From Lachnospiraceae bacterium (lineage in GTDB: Bacteria > Bacillota > Clostridia > Lachnospirales > Lachnospiraceae): a stretch of 47,433 nt of DNA. The notes below the pieces were generated by a model that made no database searches, had not been told where the DNA came from, and was given only the letters and a program-made list of their open reading frames with translations. The position numbers were made by a program, and so were the translations under genes. The DNA is taken from assembly GCA_024683155.1 (NCBI GenBank), contig JAIKYN010000121.1, positions 1 through 47,433 on the forward strand. The letters run 5' to 3'. Shown here one piece after another: positions 1 to 8,759 of this stretch; the first letter of the stretch is position 1; each line of letters starts with the position of its first letter.

Positions 1-1
1 A

Positions 2-2521
2 GCAGTAGAAGACATCCTTTCGGGGCTGGATCTGTCTGCAGATAGCCTGACGACGGAAGAAAACGGAACACCTGAAGAAAGCGAAAATTCCATAGAATCA
101 TACGCTACGAATGTAGATGATATCATGGCTTCTCTGGAAGAGCCTGTAGCAGAAGAACCTGCGGCAGAGGAGCCTGTAGATGAATTGCCTGATCTGGAAA
201 CCGTGCTGGCAGCAGCACAGGCAGCGGAGGAACCTGTAGCAGAAGAACCCGCTGTAGAAGAAGCTGCTTCTGAGGAAGCAAATGTAGATGAGATGCCGGA
301 TATCTCCGATCTTCTTGCCAGCATTACCGGTGGTGAAGAGGGCGAGGGCGGAGAAGAAGTGCCGGACATTTCTCCGGAAACAGATAGTAAACCTGAAGAA
401 GAACCTGCGGCTGAGGCTGAACCTGTAGCGGAAGATACCGGGGCAGGTATGGAAGAGCCTATTGATGTGACCGCCAGCCTGGACGATCTGCTTGGTTCTA
501 TGCCGGATGAAGAGCCTGCACCTGCAACCATTGAGGTTGGCAGTGTGGTGGATATTCCGGATATGAGTTCCGAGGAGGAGATCTCAGAGGAGGCTATGGC
601 GGAAGATCCTACTTTGGCAGCCATTGGCGACCTGTTGCAGAAGAATGATAATTCTGTGGACGTTGAGCCGGACGGTGAAGGAGAAGAGGCCCGTAATCTG
701 GAAGCTCCTGCAGAGGACGCAGAGGAAGAGGGCGGAAAGAAATCCAGAAAGAAAGCAAAGAAGCCTAAGAAAGAAAAAGCCGAAAAGGGCGAAAAGAAGG
801 GCTTACTTGGTAAGTTATTCGGTAAGAAAAAACAGGCAGATGAAGAAGAACGAAGTACTGACCGGGAAGCAGCAGAGGATTCCGGTGCTGTCGCTGCAAC
901 AGCAGGTGCAACCGTTGCGGCCGCAGCTGCTACGGAAGCGGCAGATGCAGGAAGTATACCAGATCTGAGCACTATGTTGGGCGGAGCCGGTTCGGAAGAC
1001 CTGGCCGATCTGTTTGGTGCCATGCAGGCAGCAAATGAAGAACAGTCTGCAGAGGGTGGTGAGTCCGTAAATGATGCGGATGCTGATGCTGCAGCGGAAC
1101 TTCTCAGTGCATTCTCCGATCTTGGAGTGGGAGGAGAAGAAGAGAGAGAGAGTATCCCGGATTCCCTGGAAGGAACCATGACGCCGGATGAACTTTTGCA
1201 GGCAGCTTCTGCGGCAGCAGAGGGCAGTTCTGATGATGACGGAGATCTGGCTGATGCTTTAGGTTTTCTGGAAGGCCTTAATGATGCGGAACCTGAGATT
1301 ACCATTCCCGATATGGCTCCGCCTGCAGAGGAAGAGGCTGAAGGCGAAGAAGACGCCAAGGAAGGTAAAAAGGGTAAGAAACGCAAGAAGAAAGAAAAAG
1401 GCGAAGGCGATGGCCTTAGTGTCGGCGCTAAGTTAAAACTGTTCCTGTTCGGAGATGATGAGGAAGAGGAAGAGCCTGTGGCCCCTGCAGAAGGTGAAGC
1501 AGCAGAAGGTGCTGAAGGAGCTGAGGGCGCAGAAGGTGCAGCACCTGCTCCTGCCGGGAAGAAAGGCAAGAAACCTAAGAAAGAAAAGAAGAAAAAGGGT
1601 AAAGGCAAGAAGGGCGCCGGTGATAGCGAACAGCTTGCTTCCGTAACCGATGAGAACGCTGAGATCATGAAAGAGATGGATGCGGAGGAAGAAGGTGACG
1701 GTAAGGGTAAGAAGGGCAAGAAAGCCAAGAAACCCAAGAAGGAAAAGAAGCCCAAGAAAGAAAAAGATCCCAATGCTCCTAAGGAGCCGGGTCTTAAGAT
1801 CCCGAAAAAGAACATTATCATGACTGCTCTGTTCATGATCACCCTGGTGATCCTGGTGGTTGTGATCAGTGCGATCGTACCCGGTGTGATCCAGTCCGGA
1901 CAGGCAAGAAGTGCTTACTATGACAAGGATTATGAGACCTCTTACCAGCTGTTCTACGGACAGGATCTAAGCGAAGGAGATGAACTGATCTTCAAGCGCT
2001 CGCAGCTTATACTGCAGATGCAGCATCCTCTGGATCTGTATGAGAATTATGAAACCCTCGGTAAGCCTTTGAAAGCTTTGGATTGCCTGATGACGGCAGC
2101 TGCCCGTTATGACCGGTTGAAGGAAAAGGCAACGGAATATAATATCCTGACGGAATTTACGGAAATCTATAACCAGGTACTTGCTACCTTAAGTGAGCGG
2201 TTCGGATTATCCGAGGAAGAGGTTCGTGAGATCAACGCATATGAGTCGGATTATCTGTATTCATTGCGTCTGGAATCCATCATCAACGGAACGAACTTTG
2301 TAAATCCTTATGAGAAACCGGTGGATAATACACCGAAGGATATCATTCCCGGAGAGGAGACTCTTCTGGAAGACCGGAATGCAGAAGAAGGCAATCCGGA
2401 AGCAACAGGTGAAGATACAATTCCCGGTGAACCCGGTGAAGGAGGAATGCCGGAAGGTGGAGAGATGCCGGAAAACGGACAGCCACCGGAGGGCGAGGCA
2501 CCCAATGATAGCAATAATTGA
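2..2521 (+). CDS. Very acidic/Lys-rich low-complexity protein with one C-terminal TM segment (5' truncated by the window edge)
   Basis: The 125..2521 ORF frame stays open to position 2 (AVEDILSGLDLSADSLTTEENGTPEESENSIESYATNVDDIM...), so the annotated Met is internal. Glu/Ala/Pro-rich tracts alternate with KKGKKPKKEKK blocks; hydrophobic TALFMITLVILVVVISAIVPGVI; C-terminal domain. Confidence 0.85.
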   Translation, partial: AVEDILSGLDLSADSLTTEENGTPEESENSIESYATNVDDIMASLEEPVAEEPAAEEPVDELPDLETVLAAAQAAEEPVAEEPAVEEAASEEANVDEMPDISDLLASITGGEEGEGGEEVPDISPETDSKPEEEPAAEAEPVAEDTGAGMEEPIDVTASLDDLLGSMPDEEPAPATIEVGSVVDIPDMSSEEEISEEAMAEDPTLAAIGDLLQKNDNSVDVEPDGEGEEARNLEAPAEDAEEEGGKKSRKKAKKPKKEKAEKGEKKGLLGKLFGKKKQADEEERSTDREAAEDSGAVAATAGATVAAAAATEAADAGSIPDLSTMLGGAGSEDLADLFGAMQAANEEQSAEGGESVNDADADAAAELLSAFSDLGVGGEEERESIPDSLEGTMTPDELLQAASAAAEGSSDDDGDLADALGFLEGLNDAEPEITIPDMAPPAEEEAEGEEDAKEGKKGKKRKKKEKGEGDGLSVGAKLKLFLFGDDEEEEEPVAPAEGEAAEGAEGAEGAEGAAPAPAGKKGKKPKKEKKKKGKGKKGAGDSEQLASVTDENAEIMKEMDAEEEGDGKGKKGKKAKKPKKEKKPKKEKDPNAPKEPGLKIPKKNIIMTALFMITLVILVVVISAIVPGVIQSGQARSAYYDKDYETSYQLFYGQDLSEGDELIFKRSQLILQMQHPLDLYENYETLGKPLKALDCLMTAAARYDRLKEKATEYNILTEFTEIYNQVLATLSERFGLSEEEVREINAYESDYLYSLRLESIINGTNFVNPYEKPVDNTPKDIIPGEETLLEDRNAEEGNPEATGEDTIPGEPGEGGMPEGGEMPENGQPPEGEAPNDSNN

Positions 2522-3116
2522 TTATGATGCAGGAAACATAAGAAGTGTGGAGAAGGCCATTCTGTCCATGGGACAGGAAGCGGTCATTACCCGGGATCAC
2601 GACGAGATCCGAAATGCGGATAAGGTGATCCTTCCCGGTGTGGGAAATTTCGGGGATGCCATGGGCCGCATTCGCACCTATGGGCTGGAGGAAGACATCC
2701 GTTATGTGGCCCTGGAGAAGAAGACTCCCTTCATGGGGATCTGTTTAGGACTTCAGCTACTCTTTCGTTCCAGCGATGAGACGCCGGGCGTCGAGGGACT
2801 GGATCTGCTTCCGGGAAATGTGGTCCGCATCCCGGCAGAGGAGGGACTTAAGATTCCCCATATCGGATGGAATTCCTTAAAGTTTCCCGGGGAGAGCCGG
2901 TTATTTCAGGGAATCCCCGAAGACAGCTATGTGTACTTTGTTCATTCCTACTACCTGAAAGCATCGGAGCCTTCCATTGTGGCGGCAACCTGTCAGTATG
3001 GAAGTACGGTGATGGACGTGGCGGTGGAGAGGGATAATATCTTCGCTACGCAGTTCCATCCGGAGAAGAGTTCGGATGTAGGACTTCAGATCATACGGAA
3101 TTTCCTCGCAATATAA
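2505..3116 (+). CDS. hisH: Imidazole glycerol phosphate synthase subunit HisH (glutamine amidotransferase)
   Basis: Starts MIAIIDYDAGNIRSVEKAI; GVGNFGDAM; MGICLGLQLLF nucleophile elbow; ATQFHPEKSSDVGLQI. The ATG at 2505 replaces the longer ORF start at 2310. Confidence 0.95.
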   Translation: MIAIIDYDAGNIRSVEKAILSMGQEAVITRDHDEIRNADKVILPGVGNFGDAMGRIRTYGLEEDIRYVALEKKTPFMGICLGLQLLFRSSDETPGVEGLDLLPGNVVRIPAEEGLKIPHIGWNSLKFPGESRLFQGIPEDSYVYFVHSYYLKASEPSIVAATCQYGSTVMDVAVERDNIFATQFHPEKSSDVGLQIIRNFLAI

Positions 3117-3141
3117 AAGAATGGACGGTAGGTAACTTCCC

Positions 3142-3903
3142 ATGCATACAAAACGAATCATTCCCTGCCTGGATGTAAATAACGGACGGGTGGTCAAGGG
3201 TGTTAACTTTGTAAATTTAAGAGACGCAGGAGATCCGGTAGAGATCGCCGCAGCCTATGACAAGGCCGGGGCAGATGAACTGGTATTTCTGGATATTACG
3301 GCTTCCAGCGATCATCGTGCAACGGTGGCCGATATGGTAGCCCGGGTGGCGGATTGCGTGTTTATTCCCTTTACGGTAGGCGGAGGGATCCGTACAGTAG
3401 AGGATTTTAAAGCTATCCTGCGAGAAGGTGCGGACAAGATCGCGGTGAATTCCGCTGCGATCAAAGATCCGGAGCTGATCAGCCGGGGAGCCGATAAGTT
3501 CGGCAGCCAGTGCGTGGTTGTAGCGATTGATGCAAAGCGCAGGGCAAATGGTGAGGGCTGGACCATTTATCTCAACGGTGGACGTGTGGATACCGGCATC
3601 GATGCGGTGGAATGGGGCATTAAAGCAGAAAAACTGGGAGCGGGAGAGATCCTTCTTACCAGCATGGATTGTGACGGAACCAAGGCGGGTTATGATATTG
3701 AACTGACCAAAGCGATATCCTCTTCCGTATCCATCCCTGTGATCGCATCCGGAGGTGCGGGCACCAAACAGCATTTTGCGGATGCACTTACGGAAGGCGG
3801 TGCGGAAGCTGCGCTGGCAGCCTCCCTGTTCCATTACAAGGAACTGGAGATCCGGGAAGTAAAGGAATACCTGCGAGAGCAAGGCATTTCCGTGCGTCTG
3901 TAA
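3142..3903 (+). CDS. hisF: Imidazole glycerol phosphate synthase subunit HisF
   Basis: [62 protein letters not shown]; directly after hisH. Confidence 0.97.
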   Translation: MHTKRIIPCLDVNNGRVVKGVNFVNLRDAGDPVEIAAAYDKAGADELVFLDITASSDHRATVADMVARVADCVFIPFTVGGGIRTVEDFKAILREGADKIAVNSAAIKDPELISRGADKFGSQCVVVAIDAKRRANGEGWTIYLNGGRVDTGIDAVEWGIKAEKLGAGEILLTSMDCDGTKAGYDIELTKAISSSVSIPVIASGGAGTKQHFADALTEGGAEAALAASLFHYKELEIREVKEYLREQGISVRL

Positions 3904-3954
3904 GAGAAGGGTATCACCGGCATCCGGTTATGGAAATAAACAGAAAGAACGAAT

Positions 3955-4638
3955 GTGATCGACATGAGTATGATCGACAATGACTGGCTGGAACCGCTGG
4001 AAGCGGAATTCCGGCAGCCCTACTATAAAGAGTTATATCGGTTTGTAAAGGATGAGTATTCCAAAACGGTGGTATATCCTCCGGCGGAAGATATATTCAA
4101 TGCCTTTCATTTTACCCCCTTATCGGAGGTGAAGGTATTGATCCTGGGACAGGACCCTTATCATGAGGTGCGCCAGGCCCATGGTCTTTGTTTTTCGGTG
4201 CTTCCGGAAAACGACATTCCCCCATCTCTTAAGAATATCTATAAGGAACTCCATGAGGACCTGGGGTGTTATATTCCCAACAACGGGTACCTGGAGAAAT
4301 GGGCAAAGCAAGGCGTCCTGTTGTTAAATACCGTGCTGACGGTACGGGCGCATCAGGCCAATTCCCACAAAGGGAAAGGCTGGGAGAAATTTACGGATGC
4401 GGTGATCCGGGCGGTGAATGCGCAGGACAGACCTATTGTATATATGCTATGGGGAAGACCGGCACAAAGCAAAATGCCTATGCTGGATAATCCTAAGCAT
4501 CTGGTGCTGACTGCGGCACATCCCAGTCCGCTGTCGGCCTATAACGGATTCTTTGGCTGCAGGCATTTCAGCAAGGCCAATGAATTTCTGAAAAATAACG
4601 GCTTGTCGGAAATCGACTGGCAGATTGAAAATCGTTAA
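3955..4638 (+). CDS. ung: Uracil-DNA glycosylase (family 1)
   Basis: VLILGQDPYH, QGVLLLNTVLTVRAHQANSHKGKGWE, HPSPLSAYNGFFGCRHFSKAN. Start may be the ATG at 3955 or 3964. Confidence 0.95.
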   Translation: MIDMSMIDNDWLEPLEAEFRQPYYKELYRFVKDEYSKTVVYPPAEDIFNAFHFTPLSEVKVLILGQDPYHEVRQAHGLCFSVLPENDIPPSLKNIYKELHEDLGCYIPNNGYLEKWAKQGVLLLNTVLTVRAHQANSHKGKGWEKFTDAVIRAVNAQDRPIVYMLWGRPAQSKMPMLDNPKHLVLTAAHPSPLSAYNGFFGCRHFSKANEFLKNNGLSEIDWQIENR

Positions 4639-4706
4639 GGAATTCCGTTCTGAAGAGGAGCAGAATGGTTTACCGCTATAGAAAAAATTATCTTGGAGGA
4701 CCAACA

Positions 4707-6002
4707 ATGACTGCAGTAAACGCAAAACCTGCGTTCTTAACCAGAGAGCAGGCAGAAGAGATCAACAAAACCTACCCTACCCCTTTTTATGTCTATGACG
4801 AAAAGGGAATCCGTGAAAATGCAGCAGCGGTAAAGCAGGCTTTTTCCTGGAACAAGGGATTTCGTGAGTATTTTGCCGTAAAGGCGACTCCCAATCCTTA
4901 TCTGATCAACATCCTGAGAGAATATGGTGCAGGTACGGATTGTTCATCCATGACTGAGCTGATGATGAGCAAGGCAATGGGGGTGAAGGGGGAAGAGATC
5001 ATGTTTTCTTCCAATGACACACCGGCCGAGGAGTTTGCATATGCAGCAAAGATCGGTGCCATCATTAACTTTGATGACATTACCCATATTGAATTCTGCG
5101 AAGAAGCGCTGGGTGGCAAGCTTCCTGAGACCATGAGCTGTCGCTTTAATCCCGGTGGTGTATTTCAGATGAGTAACGGTATCATGGATAACCCCGGAGA
5201 TGCCAAGTACGGTATGACCAGAGAGCAGATCTCCGAAGCGTTCCGCATGCTGATGGCAAAGGGTGTGAAACACCTGGGAATTCATGCATTTCTGGCAAGT
5301 AATACCGTGACCAATGAATATTATCCGAAGCTGGCCGGACAATTGTTTGAGCTGGCAGTGGAATTAAAGAAGGAAACCGGGGCAGACATTGCCTTCATTA
5401 ACCTTTCCGGCGGTGTGGGAATTCCCTATCGTCCCGAGCAGACCAAGAATGATATTGCCATCATCGGGGAAGGCGTACGCAAGGAGTACGAACGTGTTCT
5501 GATCCCTGCAGGCATGGATCAGGTGGCAATCTATACCGAGATGGGACGTTTTATGATGGGCCCGTACGGTGCGTTGGTTACCAAGGCAGTTCACGAAAAA
5601 CATACCTACAAGGAGTACATCGGAACCGATGCTTGTGCAGTAAACCTGATGCGTCCTGCCATGTACGGTGCATATCATCACATTACGGTTCTGGGTAAGG
5701 AAAATGAACCTTGTACCGAGACCTATGATGTAACCGGTTCGTTATGTGAAAACAATGATAAGTTTGCCATCGACCGGAAATTACCGAAGATCGAGATGGG
5801 AGATTATCTGTTTATCCACGATGCAGGTGCACATGGGTATGCCATGGGTTATAACTATAACGGAAAGTTAAAGTGTGCGGAACTTCTGTTAAAGGAAGAC
5901 GGTAAGGTGGAAATGATCCGCCGGGCAGAGACTCCCAGGGATTACTTCGCTACCTTTGACGGAACGGATATTTACGAGAAGCTGATCAATGCCCGTAACT
6001 AA
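4707..6002 (+). CDS. lysA: Diaminopimelate decarboxylase family (fold-III PLP decarboxylase)
   Basis: MTAVNAKPAFLTREQAEEINKTYPTPFYVYDEKGI; FAVKATPNPYLINIL PLP-Lys region; GSLCENNDKFA; HDAGAHGYAMGYNYN. GGAGG ribosome-binding site just upstream of the ATG at 4707. Confidence 0.85.
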   Translation: MTAVNAKPAFLTREQAEEINKTYPTPFYVYDEKGIRENAAAVKQAFSWNKGFREYFAVKATPNPYLINILREYGAGTDCSSMTELMMSKAMGVKGEEIMFSSNDTPAEEFAYAAKIGAIINFDDITHIEFCEEALGGKLPETMSCRFNPGGVFQMSNGIMDNPGDAKYGMTREQISEAFRMLMAKGVKHLGIHAFLASNTVTNEYYPKLAGQLFELAVELKKETGADIAFINLSGGVGIPYRPEQTKNDIAIIGEGVRKEYERVLIPAGMDQVAIYTEMGRFMMGPYGALVTKAVHEKHTYKEYIGTDACAVNLMRPAMYGAYHHITVLGKENEPCTETYDVTGSLCENNDKFAIDRKLPKIEMGDYLFIHDAGAHGYAMGYNYNGKLKCAELLLKEDGKVEMIRRAETPRDYFATFDGTDIYEKLINARN

Positions 6003-6090
6003 GCGGGAAAAATGTGACAGTTATTTAGGGTCAGTCCATAGGATCGGATAAGCCGAATGGATAAGACCGGAGAGAAAGAGCTGTAATATC

Positions 6091-6990
6091 ATGAGCGAGA
6101 AAGATTTGAAAAAAACGGAATCATCAAGTACCGGAACAGAAAAAAACGGTGCAGAGGAGAAGCCGAAAAAGAAAAAGAAAAAGACTTCGCCCGTTACCAT
6201 CCTGCTGATGCTTGTTTGTGTGGCAATCTTCTGCTATGCAGGGTATCAGCTGGCTTCCATTTATCTGGAATACGGAGAAGCAGAGTCGGAATACGAAGAA
6301 CTGGCGGTCAGCTATCAGATCCCGGAAGCAGAAGATGAGACGGAAGAGTCCGTGGAAGCGGATCCGGTCAAGATGGATCCTCTGGAATGGCCCAGTTATG
6401 CAGTAGATCTGGATACGTTGCAGAATCTGAACAGTGATATCATCGGTTGGATCTGTATGCCCGGAACCAATGTGAATTATCCCATCGTACGGGCGGAAGA
6501 TAACAACTACTATCTGAGACGGACCATTCGAGGGACTTATAATAAGTCCGGCTCCATTTTTATGGATTGTGCCAATAAACCGGAATTCACCGACCTGAAT
6601 ACGATCATATATGGTCATAATATGAAGAACGGCTCCATGTTCGGTTCCTTCAAGAAGTTTTATCAGGAAGAGGGATTTCCGGAAGAGCATCCTTACTTCT
6701 ATATCTATACACCGGATAAGAAATGGAACAAATACATGATCTTTTCCTGTTACCATACACAGTCGGATTCTTCCAGCTATGATTACGTGACGGAAGATAT
6801 GTATGTAGACTATGTGGAGAAGGCACTGAAGAACTCCTTGTTTGACTTCGGTGTGGAAGTGGACACCGAAAATAAGAAGACCGTAGTAACCTTATCCACC
6901 TGTTCCGGTAAATCCGGCGGAACGCAGCGCTTTTTGATCCATGGCGTCTGGGTGGATGAAAAAATAACGGATGACAGCCTGTTAAAATAA
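6091..6990 (+). CDS. Class B sortase
   Basis: N-terminal Lys-rich stretch plus TM; DIIGWICMPGTNVNYPIV; YGHNMKNGSMFG; TLSTCSGKSGGTQRFLIHGVWV catalytic Cys/Arg region. Confidence 0.92.
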   Translation: MSEKDLKKTESSSTGTEKNGAEEKPKKKKKKTSPVTILLMLVCVAIFCYAGYQLASIYLEYGEAESEYEELAVSYQIPEAEDETEESVEADPVKMDPLEWPSYAVDLDTLQNLNSDIIGWICMPGTNVNYPIVRAEDNNYYLRRTIRGTYNKSGSIFMDCANKPEFTDLNTIIYGHNMKNGSMFGSFKKFYQEEGFPEEHPYFYIYTPDKKWNKYMIFSCYHTQSDSSSYDYVTEDMYVDYVEKALKNSLFDFGVEVDTENKKTVVTLSTCSGKSGGTQRFLIHGVWVDEKITDDSLLK

Positions 6991-7028
6991 CAGCAGAATA
7001 TCTGCTATAGGATTGGGGGTATAAAATA

Positions 7029-7838
7029 ATGGCAATTGCACAGGTTCAGATCTTTTCAACTTCTCTTCAGCGGGATGTACCGGTGACCGTGATCCTTCCT
7101 ACCGATGCACTGAACGGAGAAAACTTCGTAAACAAGCCGGATCATAAGTTCAAGACATTGTTCTTGCTGCATGGATTCTTCGGGAATCATATGGACTGGC
7201 TGACCTACACCAATATCCGCAGGTATGCCACAGATGCCAACATCGCAGTGGTCATGCCTTCCGGAGAAAACGGCTTCTATGTGGATCTGGAGATTCCCAA
7301 TGCCAGATACAGCCGGTTTATCGGAGAGGAACTGCCGGAACTGATGCGTCGGATGTTCCCGTTATCCAGAAGAAGAGCCGATACCTTTATCGGTGGCCTG
7401 TCCATGGGCGGATTCGGTGCACTTCGCATCGGTCTTAAATATGCGGACACCTTCAGCGCCATTGTAGCAATGAGCAGTGCGCTGCATCTGACAGAGGTTT
7501 CCAGAGAAGCGGAGGGATTCCGGATGGTAGCAAACGAAGATCAGTTATTCGGTAACTGGACGAAAGCCATGAAATCCGATAAGAATCCGGAAGTATGCTT
7601 AAAGCAGCTGGAAGAGAGGGTCGCAGGAAATGTGTCCCAGTTCCCGGATGTATATATGGTATGCGGTCTGCAGGATGATCTGCTCTCAGCAAACCGAAGC
7701 TTTAAGGAAAAACTGGAAAAAGCCGGAGTTCCTGTAACGTATGAAGAAGGAGAAGGAGGCCATGAATGGGATTACTGGGATAAGCATATCCGGTATGTCC
7801 TTACGGAATGGTTGCCTCTTCGTAAATCCAGAAAGTAG
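7029..7838 (+). CDS. Alpha/beta-hydrolase esterase (esterase D / tributyrin esterase-like)
   Basis: LFLLHGFFGNHMDWL, GLSMGGFGALRIGLKYAD nucleophile elbow, GGHEWDYWDKH catalytic His. Confidence 0.88.
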   Translation: MAIAQVQIFSTSLQRDVPVTVILPTDALNGENFVNKPDHKFKTLFLLHGFFGNHMDWLTYTNIRRYATDANIAVVMPSGENGFYVDLEIPNARYSRFIGEELPELMRRMFPLSRRRADTFIGGLSMGGFGALRIGLKYADTFSAIVAMSSALHLTEVSREAEGFRMVANEDQLFGNWTKAMKSDKNPEVCLKQLEERVAGNVSQFPDVYMVCGLQDDLLSANRSFKEKLEKAGVPVTYEEGEGGHEWDYWDKHIRYVLTEWLPLRKSRK

Positions 7839-7843
7839 TAAAC

Positions 7844-7878
7844 AAAGAACCTCTGCCGATCATGGCAGAGGTTCTTTT
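7844..7878. terminator. Bidirectional intrinsic terminator between convergent genes
   Basis: aaagaacctctgcc-gatcat-ggcagaggttctttt: 14-bp perfect stem, T-rich on the + side and A-rich on the other side. Confidence 0.88.
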
Positions 7879-7900
7879 GACTTATAGGAGTAAGTTGTGA

Positions 7901-8440
7901 TCAATCGTAAATGTGTCCGCTGAACAACTTATACAAAATGGCGTGGAGATCTTCTTTACTGGTGCGGCAACCGTCCAGGCAGTAAGCCTTAACGATGCCG
8001 GTGATCCCGCCGGCCAGGAAATGGGCAATGTATTTTTTCTCCTGCTTGCTGATCTCGCAGGTACATTCGCAGGTTCCGTCACATTCTGTGGATACCTGGT
8101 AGATACTGTCGTAGAGCAGATAGATGATATCATTGTCTACCAGCGTCTTAAGGAAGTCCTTGTTGCAGGTCATGTAGCAGGCATAGTCCGCACAAAGCTG
8201 CTCAATGGAACATTCTTCCGTAACGGTATCGGAACAGCAGTATTTACTTTGCAATGTAAAGATGATGACATTCTCTTTGGAAGAGAACAGGGTGTAGAAG
8301 GTCTGGCGGGAAATGCCGGATTCCTTACACAGTTCACATATGCTGATGTCTTCAAAGCGCTTGGTCTCAAGCAACCTTAAAAGAGCATCGGAAACCTGCT
8401 TCTGTGAGCAAAGAGCTGTCTTATTGGATCCACAGTACAT
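7901..8440 (-). CDS. TetR/AcrR family regulator, cysteine-rich
   Basis: N-terminal HTH ALLRLLETKRFEDISICELCKESGISRQTFYTLFSSKENVI; 16 Cys in 179 aa. Confidence 0.82.
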   Translation of the reverse strand: MYCGSNKTALCSQKQVSDALLRLLETKRFEDISICELCKESGISRQTFYTLFSSKENVIIFTLQSKYCCSDTVTEECSIEQLCADYACYMTCNKDFLKTLVDNDIIYLLYDSIYQVSTECDGTCECTCEISKQEKKYIAHFLAGGITGIVKAYCLDGCRTSKEDLHAILYKLFSGHIYD

Positions 8441-8520
8441 ATAAACCTCACTTTTTCTGAAACCATTCTAACTAAAACGTTGACAACTGTCAAGAATCAG
8501 ACGTAAACCACAGATCATCC

Positions 8521-8567
8521 AAAAAAAGACTGTACTCCGGAAAGATCATCCCCCTTGAGTACAGTCT
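8521..8567 (-). terminator. Intrinsic terminator of tRNA-Leu
   Basis: On the minus strand AGACTGTACTC ... GAGTACAGTCT followed by TTTTTTT. Confidence 0.85.
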
Positions 8568-8575
8568 CATATTAC

Positions 8576-8659
8576 TGCCGGCGGCGGGGGTCGAACCCGC
8601 ACGGTGTTGCCACCACGGGATTTTGAGTCCCGCACGTCTGCCAATTCCATCACGCCGGC
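8576..8659 (-). tRNA. tRNA-Leu (anticodon CAA)
   Basis: Reverse complement GCCGGCGTGATGGAATTGGCAGACGTGCGGGACTCAAAATCCCGTGGTGGCAACACCGTGCGGGTTCGACCCCCGCCGCCGGCA: complete acceptor, D, anticodon (CTCAAAA loop), long variable and T arms. No encoded CCA. Confidence 0.96.
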
Positions 8660-8759
8660 GATTGTGCCGTTTGCTAACGGCAAGAATTATCTTAACACAT
8701 GAATTTCCCTATTTCAAGCTATTTTAGAGGGATTTCCAAGGGAGCTGTTCTGTTCGGAT

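Noticed and set aside
624-1646. Arg/Lys-rich short ORFs (624..968, 1455..1646) inside the first gene
   Set aside because: Frame-shifted readings of the GAA/AAG-rich low-complexity region.
740-1770. Repeated KKGKK/KKPKKEKK DNA tracts as a possible non-coding tandem repeat or CRISPR-like array
   Set aside because: Units are irregular, in-frame and lack unique spacers; best explained as coding low complexity.
2310-2504. N-terminal extension of the hisH ORF
   Set aside because: HisH homology begins at MIAIIDYDAGN (2505); upstream residues are an out-of-frame reading of the preceding gene.
7913-8380. 155-aa plus-strand ORF opposite the TetR gene
   Set aside because: The minus-strand frame has a convincing TetR HTH; the plus-strand ORF is a shadow.
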